Below, in pieces: positions 23,904 to 34,118 of a stretch of DNA of 43,960 nucleotides. Numbering within the stretch: position 1 is the first letter of the stretch; each line of letters begins with the position of its first letter. Under the pieces are notes generated by a model that did no database searches, was not told the origin of the DNA, and saw only the letters and a list, made by a program, of their open reading frames with translations. The stretch spans positions 1 through 43,960 of the forward strand of contig CABMDC010000003.1 of the NCBI GenBank assembly GCA_902384795.1, read 5' to 3'. This DNA comes from Candidatus Gugararchaeum adminiculabundum. Lineage in GTDB: Archaea > Micrarchaeota > Micrarchaeia > Burarchaeales > Gugararchaeaceae. Both the position numbers and the translations under genes were made by a program.

Positions 23904-24986
23904 ATGAGAATAGTCCTGAAGCTGGGCACGGCCCTGCTCGCAAAGAATGACGGCACTCTGGACGAGGCGCGCATCAAAAAATTAGCGGAGCAGGTTTCTT
24001 CGCTTTCCAAGGGCAATGATTTCATAATCATTTCCAGCGGCGCAATCGGCGCAGGCTTCAGGCAGCTCGGGTTCAAGAAAAAGCCCCGCGACATCGTGCT
24101 TTTGCAGGCATGCGCAGCAGCAGGCCAGCCGCTTCTCATGGGCACCTATTCCAAGATTTTCAAAAAGCAGAAAGTCGCGCAGGTTCTTCTGACAGCCGAT
24201 GATTTCAGCGATAGGAAGCGCTACCTGAATCTGCGCAACACCATCATGGCGCTGCTTGAGCAGAAAATAATCCCGATCATCAATGAGAACGATGTGGTGA
24301 GCGTGCGCGAAATAGAGGGCGCGTTCGGAGACAATGACGAGCTCGCGGCTTTGGTGGCCAGCGCCATGCAGGCGGACAAGCTGCTGATTCTCACGACCGT
24401 TGACGGGCTATTCACCGGAAATCCGGAAATTGAAAAAGAGGCGGAGTTCATTCCCCGCGTGGAGAAAATCGACAACAAAATTCTTGCCATGGCCCAGGGA
24501 AAGAACACCAGCGGCCGCGGAGGGATGGCGACAAAAATAAACGCAGCTAAGATTGCCACCACCGCAGGGGTTGAAACCATCATTGCCAATGGAAAGAAGG
24601 ACGGAACAATAGCAAAAGCGCTCGCAGGAAAATGCGGGACCCTTTTCGCAATCTCCAGCTCGGGAACAGTGACTGGCAAGAAAAACTGGATCGCATTTTC
24701 CGGAACTCCGAAAGGCACGATCAAGGTGAACCAGGGCGCGGCCGATGCAGTCGCCTCGGGCAAAAGCTTGCTGCCCGTTGGCATAACCAGCGCTTCAGGC
24801 GGATTCAAGCGCGGTGATGTAATTTCCATTGAAAACGAGGCAGGCAAAAAAATCGCCAAGGCGATTGCCAATTATTCCAATTCCGAGATTGAAAAAATCA
24901 AGGGCATGCACTCGGCCGAGATAAAAAAGAAGTTCGGCTTTGAATACGATGAGGCGGCTTTCAGCGCCAATATCGCGGTTGTTTGA
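23904..24986 (+). CDS. proB: Glutamate 5-kinase
   Basis: 360 residues. It phosphorylates L-glutamate to gamma-glutamyl phosphate, the first step of proline synthesis. The amino-acid kinase domain (about 1-255) has VLKLGTALLAK at the N-terminus, FIIISSGAIGAG, IIPIINENDVVS with FGDNDELAALVA, and GRGGMATKINAAKIAT. A PUA domain (about 270-350; KGTIKVNQGAADAV, LLPVGITSASGGFKRGDVIS) completes the usual two-domain form. The partner enzyme ProA is encoded on the same strand 1 kb further on, separated by an unrelated gene on the opposite strand. Confidence 0.95.
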   Translation: MRIVLKLGTALLAKNDGTLDEARIKKLAEQVSSLSKGNDFIIISSGAIGAGFRQLGFKKKPRDIVLLQACAAAGQPLLMGTYSKIFKKQKVAQVLLTADDFSDRKRYLNLRNTIMALLEQKIIPIINENDVVSVREIEGAFGDNDELAALVASAMQADKLLILTTVDGLFTGNPEIEKEAEFIPRVEKIDNKILAMAQGKNTSGRGGMATKINAAKIATTAGVETIIANGKKDGTIAKALAGKCGTLFAISSSGTVTGKKNWIAFSGTPKGTIKVNQGAADAVASGKSLLPVGITSASGGFKRGDVISIENEAGKKIAKAIANYSNSEIEKIKGMHSAEIKKKFGFEYDEAAFSANIAVV

Positions 24987-24991
24987 GTTAC

Positions 24992-25939
24992 CTACTGCAC
25001 TCCGCACGCCCGATACACGTTCATCGTCCCGCCTGCACGGTAGAACCATTCCACCGTATTCTTGAGCGGCACGTTTTTTCCGGAACGATGAATCACGCAC
25101 AGCGTCCCCTTCTTCTTGCTTTCCTTGTCCTCTGCCACAATCCCCCAGTGGTTATGGCCCGTGAGGTTCGGGGATTTTTCCGCAAAAAGCACGTCCCCCA
25201 CTTTGAGCCCGCTCCAGGGGATTTTGCCAGTGCCGGCGTGCACGAACGAATAACCGAACTCATAAATCCTGCACTCGCTGTCCCAGCCCTGGTTTGACAA
25301 TGTTTCTATGAAATTTTTTTCCTTTTCATTTCCTACGATGTCCTTGTTCGCTGCATAGGTGCATTCGGTCACAAAGCTGTAGCAGTCCTGCTGCCCTATT
25401 TTATATCCCGGAAGCGCCATCCCCGCGGCATACATGTTATAGGCAGTCTCCGCGGTCTTGGTGGCGAATTCATCCGGTCTGTTCACATAAAGCGGAACCA
25501 GGTTCGAGCCATTGGCGGCCTTGGCGAATTCGTCCTTTTTCAGCACCACCGCGCCCTTGTCCTTCCATGCCGCGGTTTTTTCCTTGAGCGCCGCCACGCT
25601 CATTTTCCATTTGGGCTCGCCTTTTTTCACCCGGCTGTTCAGCAGGTGCACCTGGGCCGCAATTCCATCCCCAATCCCATAAGTTTTTTCAGCAGGATAA
25701 TTCGAGCCCAGAATCCCGCTAAGTATCCTGTTCGCCTGCTTGTCGGTGATTTTGTATTTCTTTTTTGCCACATCCACCTGGTAAAGCAGCTCATTGGCGA
25801 CCGTATATTTCACGTTGATCTCGTTGCGGAGCACAAGGAGCATCTGGTTCGGTTTGCCCTGATTATCCGAAAGAGGCTTTTCCGCGGACAATGCGCTCTG
25901 CGAATCCTGCGCTTTCGTTGCAATTGCACTTCCAACCAT
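24992..25939 (-). CDS. NlpC/P60-like cysteine hydrolase candidate
   Basis: 315 residues. The C-terminal ~135 residues resemble NlpC/P60 and CHAP-type cysteine hydrolases: QDCYSFVTECTY with the candidate nucleophile C186, KVGDVLFAEK (about 246-255), then HNHWGIV with the candidate histidine H264, and VIHRSG. The N-terminal ~180 residues are helical and unassigned. There is no convincing signal peptide; it starts MVGSAIATKAQDSQ. Family members cut peptide bonds in bacterial cell walls or act on other amides; an archaeon without peptidoglycan would need another substrate or prey. The TATA-like TTTAAATA lies about 27 bp upstream. It lies between proB and proA, convergent with proB (5 bases) and divergent from proA. 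Confidence 0.7.
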   Translation of the reverse strand: MVGSAIATKAQDSQSALSAEKPLSDNQGKPNQMLLVLRNEINVKYTVANELLYQVDVAKKKYKITDKQANRILSGILGSNYPAEKTYGIGDGIAAQVHLLNSRVKKGEPKWKMSVAALKEKTAAWKDKGAVVLKKDEFAKAANGSNLVPLYVNRPDEFATKTAETAYNMYAAGMALPGYKIGQQDCYSFVTECTYAANKDIVGNEKEKNFIETLSNQGWDSECRIYEFGYSFVHAGTGKIPWSGLKVGDVLFAEKSPNLTGHNHWGIVAEDKESKKKGTLCVIHRSGKNVPLKNTVEWFYRAGGTMNVYRACGVQ

Positions 25940-25962
25940 GCTTTACAATTCAGCGTCAGGCT

Positions 25963-25971
25963 TATTTAAAT
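25963..25971. promoter_or_regulatory. Shared AT box between the NlpC/P60-like gene and proA
   Basis: TATTTAAAT contains the palindrome ATTTAAAT. It is about 27 bp from the leftward ATG (25939) and about 35 bp from the proA ATG (26002), so one box could serve both: leaderless to the left, with a very short leader to the right. Confidence 0.4.
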
Positions 25972-26001
25972 TCTGCGCCCAATGCTACCTGGGCAATCCC
26001 T

Positions 26002-27231
26002 ATGGCAGACGAACTTGAAACTTTGGGGCAGAATGCGAAAAAAGCGGCAACCGAGCTAGCCAGGCTTTCTTCCAAAGAAAAAAATGAAATTCTCGCGCGC
26101 ATGGCAGATTCGCTGGAAAAAAATTCCAAAAAAATAGTGGAGGCAAACAAAAAAGACCTGAAGGCAAGCGACTTGCGCACAGCGCTCCGCGACCGATTGA
26201 TGCTGGACGAGGCGCGCATAAAATCAATCGCATCCGATGTCCGTGAGATAATTAATTTAGCAGATCCAGTGGGCGAGGAAATAGGCAAGGACACTCGGCC
26301 CAATGGCATTCACATTTCAAAAGTTCGCGTTCCCATCGGAGTAATCGGCATCATCTATGAAAGCAGGCCCAATGTGACAGTTGACGCAAGCGTGCTCTGC
26401 TTCAAGGCAGGAAACGCGGTCATCCTTCGGGGAGGAAGCGAGGCAATCAATTCCAACATCGCGCTGGTTGAGGTAATGCAAGTTGCCGGTCTGCCAAAAG
26501 GAGCAATCCAATTGCTGCGCGACACTTCGCGCGAGACAGCCACCAAACTAATGCGCCTCAACAAATATTTAGACTGTCTGATTCCGCGCGGCGGGGCAGG
26601 TCTGATTCAGGCAGTAATTCAGAATGCGAGCGTTCCGGCGATTGAAACAGGAATCGGCAACTGCCACCTTTACATTGACTCGGAAGCAGATTTGCAAATG
26701 GCAGAGGAAATCGCCATCAATGCAAAATGCCAGAGGCCTGGAGTCTGCAATGCAATTGAGAAAATAGTGGTGCATGAAAAAGTTGCCAAGGATTTCATTC
26801 CGCGCGCAGTCAAGGCGCTGGGAGAGCGCGGCGTTGAAATCAAGGGTGATGAAAAAGCTCGCGCAATTGCGAAATCAATCACGCCTGCAACCGAAGAGGA
26901 CTGGTACACCGAATACCTTGATCTCATAATTGCAATCAAAGTCGTCTCATCTTTAGATGAAGCAATCTCCCACATCAACAAATACGGTTCGCACCACAGC
27001 GATGCCATCATTACTAAGAACAAAGCCAGCGCAGACAGGTTCCTAAAGGAAGTCGATTCAGCGGCAGTCTACCACAATGCCTCCACCCGCTTCACAGACG
27101 GAAACCAGTTCGGCCTGGGCGCGGAAATTGGCATAAGCACGCAAAAGCTCCATGCGCGGGGCCCCATGGGCTTGAGGGAGCTCACCAGCTATAAGTACGT
27201 GGTGAACGGGACAGGGCAAATCCGCAAATAA
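26002..27231 (+). CDS. proA: Gamma-glutamyl phosphate reductase
   Basis: 409 residues, normal length. It reduces gamma-glutamyl phosphate with NADPH to glutamate semialdehyde, the second step of proline synthesis. Family landmarks: VPIGVIGIIYESRPNVT, FKAGNAVILRGGSEA, IPRGGAGLI, IETGIGNCHLYID, the catalytic cysteine region AKCQRPGVCNA, and NASTRFTDGNQFGLGAEIGI. The ATG at 26002 gives the usual start; the frame is open further upstream but lacks a reason to begin there. It works with ProB; no proC is in the window. Confidence 0.96.
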   Translation: MADELETLGQNAKKAATELARLSSKEKNEILARMADSLEKNSKKIVEANKKDLKASDLRTALRDRLMLDEARIKSIASDVREIINLADPVGEEIGKDTRPNGIHISKVRVPIGVIGIIYESRPNVTVDASVLCFKAGNAVILRGGSEAINSNIALVEVMQVAGLPKGAIQLLRDTSRETATKLMRLNKYLDCLIPRGGAGLIQAVIQNASVPAIETGIGNCHLYIDSEADLQMAEEIAINAKCQRPGVCNAIEKIVVHEKVAKDFIPRAVKALGERGVEIKGDEKARAIAKSITPATEEDWYTEYLDLIIAIKVVSSLDEAISHINKYGSHHSDAIITKNKASADRFLKEVDSAAVYHNASTRFTDGNQFGLGAEIGISTQKLHARGPMGLRELTSYKYVVNGTGQIRK

Positions 27232-27341
27232 GCGTAAGCGGGCCCATACCTTTCTGCATCCTCTTCTCCCTGTACTTCGCCACCAAGCGAACAATTTCTT
27301 TTTTAATGCATTCTGCCATATTATATAACGGGTGGGGTTAG

Positions 27342-30300
27342 GTGGATAATAGCATAAAAGAGCCAGTTCTTACGCGAAGCCAAATCCGGGAAATGCGCAA
27401 GCAGAAAGCCCGGGAGTTCTTTTCCCTAAGGAACCCCTTTACCCAGCGCCTTTTGGCAGGTATCCTTCTCTTTACCGAGTCCATAGCCACACTCGCCAGC
27501 GCGGCTCCGCCTGCTTTTGCCCGAAAAATTCCCCAGTCCGAACCCCCTATTTACGGCGAGCCGCCCGAAGGCTATTTAAACCGGGAAATTCACAATAATA
27601 TAATGGCTAAAGCCGGAGGTAGGGATATGTCTGAATCTGCAGTAAAGGGACCCCAAGAGTTCCAGTCACCGTTCAGCGCGACACAGTACCCTCCGCAAGT
27701 GGACCATGCCTCCAAGACAGTTCCCAAGCCAATCCGCGGCTTCATCCCCTCAGACCAGCAGGTTTTCGACGCAGCTACGACTGAAACGAACAATGCCTAT
27801 TACCGCTCAATGCTTTTCGGCTCTATTAACAGCATCCTGAATTCAATCAATAAGAACGGCGGCAGTTTTATCCCCGCCTCGGACGCCGCCCTCCAGAAAA
27901 TTCTCGAAAAAGCGGACAAGCCCGAAAACTTCACAGTAATCCAAGCCAATTTCGTTGATAATTCACGTAAGCTTAGGATAAGAACCATAGTGGCCGTTGA
28001 TATGCCAGCTACCGATACCCAGCCGGCTAGTCAGGTTTTCTATGCTTTTGACGACCAAAACAAGGGAGTAACCAATTTTTCCAAGGGCGACGGCATCTAC
28101 AATGAATACTTTGAGAACGCGCTTTTCACGGTTTCTGATAAGTGCACGGCTTCCTATGGCGGCAAAGGCGCCAAGCTCACGCCAACGAACGAGCCAATCT
28201 TTTCCAACAACAGCGGGCTTGACGCGGATGGCAAGACAATACTATATCCTGGTTTCAAAACGTATATCGGAGACAGTAATCCGCTATTGCACCCTGAGTT
28301 GTACACTGATCCTAAATTCGTGCCCTCCCCTTCAGTATTTTCTCTTGCCGAACTCGGATTTCTGAGCATATTTTTAGACAGCAAGTCCCCCCAGGACAGC
28401 AATCTCGTCGCGCACTGGATAGTAGGGAAAGAGAAAGACGGATTGTTCGAACTTTTCGGTTCTCGTCTCCGCGATGCAATGAAGCCGCTTGAAACAGGAA
28501 AAACAAAACAGGATGCAACCATAGCCAATGTTTATTCTTTGAATGACAAAGGCGGTTTGGATTTCAAGATATTGGTCGAAATCAAGGGCAAAGGCGTGTT
28601 TGAATATGACGACATCGAAGGCAAATTACATCAATTGAGCGCCAAGAGCTTCCAAGACACATTGAAAGACAAAAACGACAATCCCATCAAACGATTGGTT
28701 TCCGGTGAATCATTTTCAGTAATCCAGCACACCGGAGAAAGCCCGGTTATCGCAAGGGCGGCCGCATATTTCAGCGAAAAACGGAGCAAAGCAGTCATCA
28801 CAAATGAAACCTACTCTAATCCCGATTCATCCTGGCAGATGATTCCCAATCACATCCAGGCAGTTCTTGATCCCAGCCAGCCAATTATTAACCGCCCCCA
28901 GGCAGTTCTTGACCTGACCAGTTCTCTCCAATCGCTTCTTCTTACCTTCAATCCCCAGTACAACAAATACTACAATGATGCGGTTAATTCCAACAAGGAC
29001 TCGGCAATCCTAAGAAAAAACAGGCAATGGATCGCCTATGTTGTAAGCGCAAGCGGGGGGCTGCAGTTTGACAAAATCGACAAGATGCTGTCCAACAGGT
29101 CGGTTTTTCCATTCCTTTCTGACAAGGATTTCGCCGAGCTGAAAGTAGCAATGGACAATTTCAAAAAGTTGTTCAACAAGGTCCCTCCGGTCATGGCGCC
29201 AGAAATACTCGCCATGTCCGATAAGATAAATTACGGGCTTTACCTGCTCGGGCTTTTCAGCAAAGACAACGTGACCAAGGCCCTGGATTTCAAGAATTAC
29301 CCAGAATCCAACAAGGAAATCACCCAATTAAGATACACCATGGCAATGCAAGTCGGCTTTACTAAAATCGGCAATCTGACCGAAGGCGCGCAAAGGAACG
29401 GTCCGATTGACGAGGCAATAGATTTGCTCAAGCAAATTTTCACCAGCGGCACCCAGTTCAACCCGGAGTTTTCAAAATACATGAAGGATGCGATTCCAGA
29501 GCTCGAGCAAAATCTTGAATCAGTGAAGAAAGTTCCCATAATCAAAGGAACCAAGAAAGCCTATGCAGGCAACAACAAATATGCGGAGATGAAAGCAGAA
29601 AACCCGGTCCGCTATTACCAAGTGAAGCTTATCATGACAAGCGCATCCAAATTCCAGGAGCTGTTTGGCAGCAGGGGAAAGGAACTACTCGATCATGCTC
29701 TTGACATGACCGAAACACAGCCCGAAGTGCTGCAGCTAAGGCACGCATACCTCGCCTTGCTTTCAGGCAATCCGGATATACGGGTAAAACAAACCAGGCA
29801 ATCGGACGGCTCAATCAAATACACCGTCAGCTTTGATGGAAGGGGCAAGGACAGGAGCCTTGCAAACGCTTTGGACGGCCTTGGCATAGCTGGAGATGTA
29901 AAAAACAATTTGGAAAGGTTTCTGGACAGCTGGCTTGGCGCGACTCTTTCAATCGACGGGCACGGGATGCTCCATGGCACTGACCTGCGCTATGGGGAAG
30001 GAGGGAAAGTAGGATCAGAAAATCGCGACCGTTTTATTTATGTGACCGAAAAAGGCAAAGACGGCAAAGAAGTAGTCCACCAAAAACAATTCAGCAATTT
30101 CAAGGAATTGAACAATTACCTCATAACCCATGACAAGCGGTTTACTAGAGAGGCAAAAAATCGTCCGCCTCAAAAATACCCCCTAAGCTCGCTGGTAAGG
30201 AACTTCAATTATGAGGATACGGGGAATCAAACCGGAGCCATGGCAATGCTAGGCTTCTTTGGGCAGTTCTTTGAGGACTTGCCTCCTTCCTTAGCTACCA

Positions 30301-33300
30301 GTATTGCAATCCCTGTAAAAGCAGCAGGAAATTATCTTTTCGACAGGTTGTTTACCACGGAAGGCTGGAAGAAAAACTGGGCAGGGATAGTGGCCACGCG
30401 CAAGGGAAGAGAGGGAACCCTTGGAAATGCGCAAACCTGGAAGAATGCCGGAGTTTCTCTCGAGAAGTTCCCCATGGAGTTCCTAAAAAGCCTTTCACTA
30501 GTTCCGGAATTCAAGGATTTCCTCGGAGCCTATGCGGAATACAACGCAGTGCCAAATGTTCCAAACAGGCAAAAAGCAGTGGATGCCCTGGACCGTTTGT
30601 CCCTAGCAGTAATCGGCGACACATTCATAGTTAAAGGCGTAGTCGGCGGAGCCGGAAAAGCCGTGGTTGCCGGAAGAACTGCCGGGAAAGCGGTTGCAAA
30701 GGGAGCTGCAGAAAACGTAGTATACCGCGTAGGGCTCGAAGGAGGCTCGAGGCTGGCGCCAATACAGATAGCTGGCATATGGGCCAAGGGAGCAGCCGGC
30801 ACTGTGCTCGAGAGCTTCCAATCCGCCTTTAGTTTTGAAACTTTCAGGAGCATGACCATCGGCGCATTGCTTGAAGGCCCGCAGGCAATGGCAGAGGGAA
30901 CAGCGAATGGCTACAAGTTTTTGCGCACGATAGGCATAGGCGCGAGAGGGATTGGCAGCGATGTCTGGTCCAGCGCAAGCGAATGGTTTGCAGACAGCGC
31001 GCTTTACAAGCGGGCGATTGTTCCGGCTGGCCGCGGCATCTCGAAGGCTGGTGTCACCGCGTGGGGAGTAGTCGACGGGCCAATTCTAGGCAGTTACAGG
31101 ATCGCAGCTTCCGGATTCAATTTTGTCCGAGGGAAAAGCCTTTATGCCGGTGAATCTCTTGCAAGCGATGTCGCAGTGGGCCGAGCTGCCGCAACTTCAA
31201 GGATAACAAGAGTCATTGAATCCCGAGACCTAGCCCGAGATTTCGGGCAGCTGGAAACTTATCTGAAATACCCACACTCTGAAATAAACGAGGCAGGTTT
31301 CACATTAAAAACTGTTCCGCACGACGTGCTCCAAAAGATAGCGGACAAAATGCCCACTTCCCGCGAAGGGGTCGCAGCAAAGATTTTGCTAGGCGATTGG
31401 AGTCCATTGATCAAACATGGGGAATCCGTCCAGCAGGCTTCGAGCCTGTGGCTAAAACCAAGCTGGCAGATATTAACCGAAACGCCGGAATTCCAATTAA
31501 TCCGCGCTCCAATCCCATCCGTTGCCGATGCCCGCAATTTCGATTACTACCTGGTTCCCCAGGGCGGGATTGTAGACGGGGAGATGAGTTTCCGAATTTT
31601 GGCAATAGACAGCAAAACCATGGCCAGAAATTGGGTCGGCACCATGTCAATGGATCCAACCAGATTGGCTGAACTTGGCGTCGGAGATAGCGGGCTAATA
31701 ACAGGAGTGACTTTCTCCACAAAGCCTTTCACGCTTCCGCGCAGAATTCGCGGGGCGCTTGGAAAAGGCGAGCGCTCTATTGCAAAAGGCGAACAAGAAG
31801 GGGGATTTGTTCCAAAGGAAAGGCAATTAACGGGAGGGTTCCGTAAGATGGCGCCAACCCCTGCAGGCCTGCAAGTAGGTTTTGCAAAAAAAACTTTTAA
31901 CAAAACAATCGACTATTTCGGCAAGCAGTATGCTGATTTCGGATACGTTATAGACGGGCTGGTGAACGGCACTCTGCAAGGGCTCGAAGGCTTCAAGCTT
32001 CCTATAAAGATTAAGTGGAACGGAGCAGATGCAGTGGTCAGCGGTTCTAAAGACGGCAAATTCATACTGGCCCTTGCCAATGGCGAGACAGAAGATGTTG
32101 CGCGTGAACTGTTTTTGAAAAATCCAATAGTGGTCGATTCCCTTTTGCAGTTTGACAAGCAGGTCCTAAAGCCCCTGTCAAACTCGCACGCGATACTGGC
32201 AGATTTCATCAATAAGAACATGGCCCGAGGCGTCATTGTTGATGACAGCGTTCCTGTAATCGGGGGTCAGAGGTTTAATCTGGCCAGCCTGCAAATTCGT
32301 TACGAAGTAGACTCGACCGTGTTCAAGCAATTAGGGATGGAAGGAGCTACAGGTCTCCGCACCCCCTGCCTTAAGCTCGTTGGCCCAGAGGGGAAGGAAT
32401 ACCTCGTTCCTTTCAGCAAACTTGTTCCTGCAGAACAGAAAACAGGCCGTTTGGTCGCTTTCCTGGGGACTTTCTGGAGCTCCCCAGACGACGCATTTGA
32501 AAGTTTAGAGGGCAAGATAAAAGGGTCCCCTGGCAAAGTCATTAATCTCGTGGCAGATTCACCCAAGGCATTTGCCTGGATTGGAAGGAAAGCAGCAGCT
32601 ACGGGCAAAGCAATCAGCAATTCCCGGGTTGCGGATGTTGGGAGAGAATGGTTTAATGCCGCAAACAGCATCAGCAAACTAACAAACGACGAGTTCCGGA
32701 ATTTGCTCGACCTTGCTTCAACTGCCGAAAAGCCCCAGGTACTTACCCGGGAAGTTGCAAGGCGCGCGCCGGAAAAAATCCCAATTCCAATTGGCGAAAA
32801 ATTGATAGACAGCCCCAACGGAAGGGAACTTATTGGAAACAAGGTGAACAAATGGGCAAAGCAGGGAAGGATTTTCGTAGGCAAGTGGCTTAACCCGGCG
32901 ACAGGAGATTATGACCGGGCGTACTTCAGCGTGATGGGTTACGATATCCGGAATAACCGGCTCATAGGCGCGAGGCTGATAGCCGGAAGGGGCCCGCTCG
33001 GAGGGTTCTTCCAGCAAGTGGAGGAAAAAACATTCACTGTTGGCGATGTGCCCTGGGTTTCAAAGACCGGCATGCTATTCACTGACCCTAGCGGAGTGGG
33101 GACCATAAGAAAGGTTCTACCAGCAACCCTGGTCAACCTTACCGCAGTCGAGAAACTGGAAGTCCCGCCCTATGCATTAGTCCCGATTCAGTTTTCAATT
33201 GGTATCATCTCCTCTTCCAAGACCTCGGTAGACATGCTTCCAAGGCCGCCCGGAGCACAGCCGGCAAACGCGCCAAAAACGAAGGATGGAATACCGGCAG

Positions 33301-34055
33301 GAAAGAGGTCCTTGGCCCAGTTGTTAATCCCGGTCGCCGGTTTCAACATTCCGGCAATTATCCCCCTAAGAGTCGTGCCGGCCGAGTCTGGTGAAGATGT
33401 GGGCAAGCCCCTGGGTGGTGTTGACACGACAAAAACAGACCCTCACCGCGGACAAGGCGTTGGCAATTCCAAAGCCAAGGCCGGCACCGGTGATACTAGT
33501 GGTGCCAGCGGGCAAGCCCAGCAAAATGCAAATGGTGTCAGAGAACAAGCCAAGGCAAACCTCCTAGGAGCCGGGCTCAAATCCGGTTCCGATCTGCTCG
33601 TTCTATTGCGCGCAACAACAAACGGGGGGCAGGCGCAGGCGGATGCGCTGGAGTCTTACCTATCGCGCCCGGAAGACTCAACAACCCTAGGCGCAATTCC
33701 CAGTACATCCTCATTCGGCAAAGATGCGGTCCAGAGAATGGCCCCCTCCTACGGAATAGCCCTGCTCTATGAAAATGCAGCAAAAATAGATGCATTGACC
33801 GACAAGTTCGACTTTACCGCAGCACTTGACGCACTGCTTGCAAAGAAGAACATAACTCCCGCGGGAATAGCGAGCGATCCAAAAGGCGCCTATGAAAAGA
33901 TAATGCTAGGCACGCTCCTAATACAAATGCCAGGAAGTGACAAACCAGGCATAAGCCCCAAACGTTTGCTTCTGCTTACGCAAACTCCGGAAGATTTTGT
34001 GGCAAACACCTTGAAAGAGCCGCTTCCCGCGCCTAAAAACAAGAAATCGAAGTAA
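27342..34055 (+). CDS. Giant surface or secreted protein, 2237 residues, unknown
   Basis: An uninterrupted frame of 6.7 kb starting with GTG. A basic N-terminus (REMRKQKAREFFSLR) precedes a signal or anchor segment (about 37-60, LLAGILLFTESIATLAS) ending AFA. Residues ~75-960 are mixed helix/strand. At about 965-1300 there are long Ala/Gly-rich amphipathic stretches (GGAGKAVVAGRTAGKAVAKG). Around 1400-1990 several beta-rich parts recur with similar themes (strand, VDG or SGSKDG turn, then GATGL or VGDSGL). A low-complexity linker (about 2010-2075) leads to a helical C-terminal domain with a Lys-rich end (APKNKKSK). I find only two cysteines. No enzyme motif or family recognised. The TATA candidates are TTTTTAA (27300) and TTATATAA (27321). 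Confidence 0.8.
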   Translation: MDNSIKEPVLTRSQIREMRKQKAREFFSLRNPFTQRLLAGILLFTESIATLASAAPPAFARKIPQSEPPIYGEPPEGYLNREIHNNIMAKAGGRDMSESAVKGPQEFQSPFSATQYPPQVDHASKTVPKPIRGFIPSDQQVFDAATTETNNAYYRSMLFGSINSILNSINKNGGSFIPASDAALQKILEKADKPENFTVIQANFVDNSRKLRIRTIVAVDMPATDTQPASQVFYAFDDQNKGVTNFSKGDGIYNEYFENALFTVSDKCTASYGGKGAKLTPTNEPIFSNNSGLDADGKTILYPGFKTYIGDSNPLLHPELYTDPKFVPSPSVFSLAELGFLSIFLDSKSPQDSNLVAHWIVGKEKDGLFELFGSRLRDAMKPLETGKTKQDATIANVYSLNDKGGLDFKILVEIKGKGVFEYDDIEGKLHQLSAKSFQDTLKDKNDNPIKRLVSGESFSVIQHTGESPVIARAAAYFSEKRSKAVITNETYSNPDSSWQMIPNHIQAVLDPSQPIINRPQAVLDLTSSLQSLLLTFNPQYNKYYNDAVNSNKDSAILRKNRQWIAYVVSASGGLQFDKIDKMLSNRSVFPFLSDKDFAELKVAMDNFKKLFNKVPPVMAPEILAMSDKINYGLYLLGLFSKDNVTKALDFKNYPESNKEITQLRYTMAMQVGFTKIGNLTEGAQRNGPIDEAIDLLKQIFTSGTQFNPEFSKYMKDAIPELEQNLESVKKVPIIKGTKKAYAGNNKYAEMKAENPVRYYQVKLIMTSASKFQELFGSRGKELLDHALDMTETQPEVLQLRHAYLALLSGNPDIRVKQTRQSDGSIKYTVSFDGRGKDRSLANALDGLGIAGDVKNNLERFLDSWLGATLSIDGHGMLHGTDLRYGEGGKVGSENRDRFIYVTEKGKDGKEVVHQKQFSNFKELNNYLITHDKRFTREAKNRPPQKYPLSSLVRNFNYEDTGNQTGAMAMLGFFGQFFEDLPPSLATSIAIPVKAAGNYLFDRLFTTEGWKKNWAGIVATRKGREGTLGNAQTWKNAGVSLEKFPMEFLKSLSLVPEFKDFLGAYAEYNAVPNVPNRQKAVDALDRLSLAVIGDTFIVKGVVGGAGKAVVAGRTAGKAVAKGAAENVVYRVGLEGGSRLAPIQIAGIWAKGAAGTVLESFQSAFSFETFRSMTIGALLEGPQAMAEGTANGYKFLRTIGIGARGIGSDVWSSASEWFADSALYKRAIVPAGRGISKAGVTAWGVVDGPILGSYRIAASGFNFVRGKSLYAGESLASDVAVGRAAATSRITRVIESRDLARDFGQLETYLKYPHSEINEAGFTLKTVPHDVLQKIADKMPTSREGVAAKILLGDWSPLIKHGESVQQASSLWLKPSWQILTETPEFQLIRAPIPSVADARNFDYYLVPQGGIVDGEMSFRILAIDSKTMARNWVGTMSMDPTRLAELGVGDSGLITGVTFSTKPFTLPRRIRGALGKGERSIAKGEQEGGFVPKERQLTGGFRKMAPTPAGLQVGFAKKTFNKTIDYFGKQYADFGYVIDGLVNGTLQGLEGFKLPIKIKWNGADAVVSGSKDGKFILALANGETEDVARELFLKNPIVVDSLLQFDKQVLKPLSNSHAILADFINKNMARGVIVDDSVPVIGGQRFNLASLQIRYEVDSTVFKQLGMEGATGLRTPCLKLVGPEGKEYLVPFSKLVPAEQKTGRLVAFLGTFWSSPDDAFESLEGKIKGSPGKVINLVADSPKAFAWIGRKAAATGKAISNSRVADVGREWFNAANSISKLTNDEFRNLLDLASTAEKPQVLTREVARRAPEKIPIPIGEKLIDSPNGRELIGNKVNKWAKQGRIFVGKWLNPATGDYDRAYFSVMGYDIRNNRLIGARLIAGRGPLGGFFQQVEEKTFTVGDVPWVSKTGMLFTDPSGVGTIRKVLPATLVNLTAVEKLEVPPYALVPIQFSIGIISSSKTSVDMLPRPPGAQPANAPKTKDGIPAGKRSLAQLLIPVAGFNIPAIIPLRVVPAESGEDVGKPLGGVDTTKTDPHRGQGVGNSKAKAGTGDTSGASGQAQQNANGVREQAKANLLGAGLKSGSDLLVLLRATTNGGQAQADALESYLSRPEDSTTLGAIPSTSSFGKDAVQRMAPSYGIALLYENAAKIDALTDKFDFTAALDALLAKKNITPAGIASDPKGAYEKIMLGTLLIQMPGSDKPGISPKRLLLLTQTPEDFVANTLKEPLPAPKNKKSK

Positions 34056-34118
34056 TTTCCAAACAGGGCAAGCCTTTAAGTTTTCTTCAGCTTCAACTAC
34101 ATCCATCAGGATGACCAT

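Noticed and set aside
27182-27319. 45-codon reverse-strand frame starting MAECIKKEIVRL
   Set aside because: The first half looks protein-like, but it runs into the antisense of proA and has no TATA box at a suitable distance or ribosome site.
34056-34118. Possible replication origin beside cdc6
   Set aside because: Origins often lie next to orc1/cdc6, but neither this gap nor 35665-35834 shows ORB-like repeats or a long AT-rich unwinding region.
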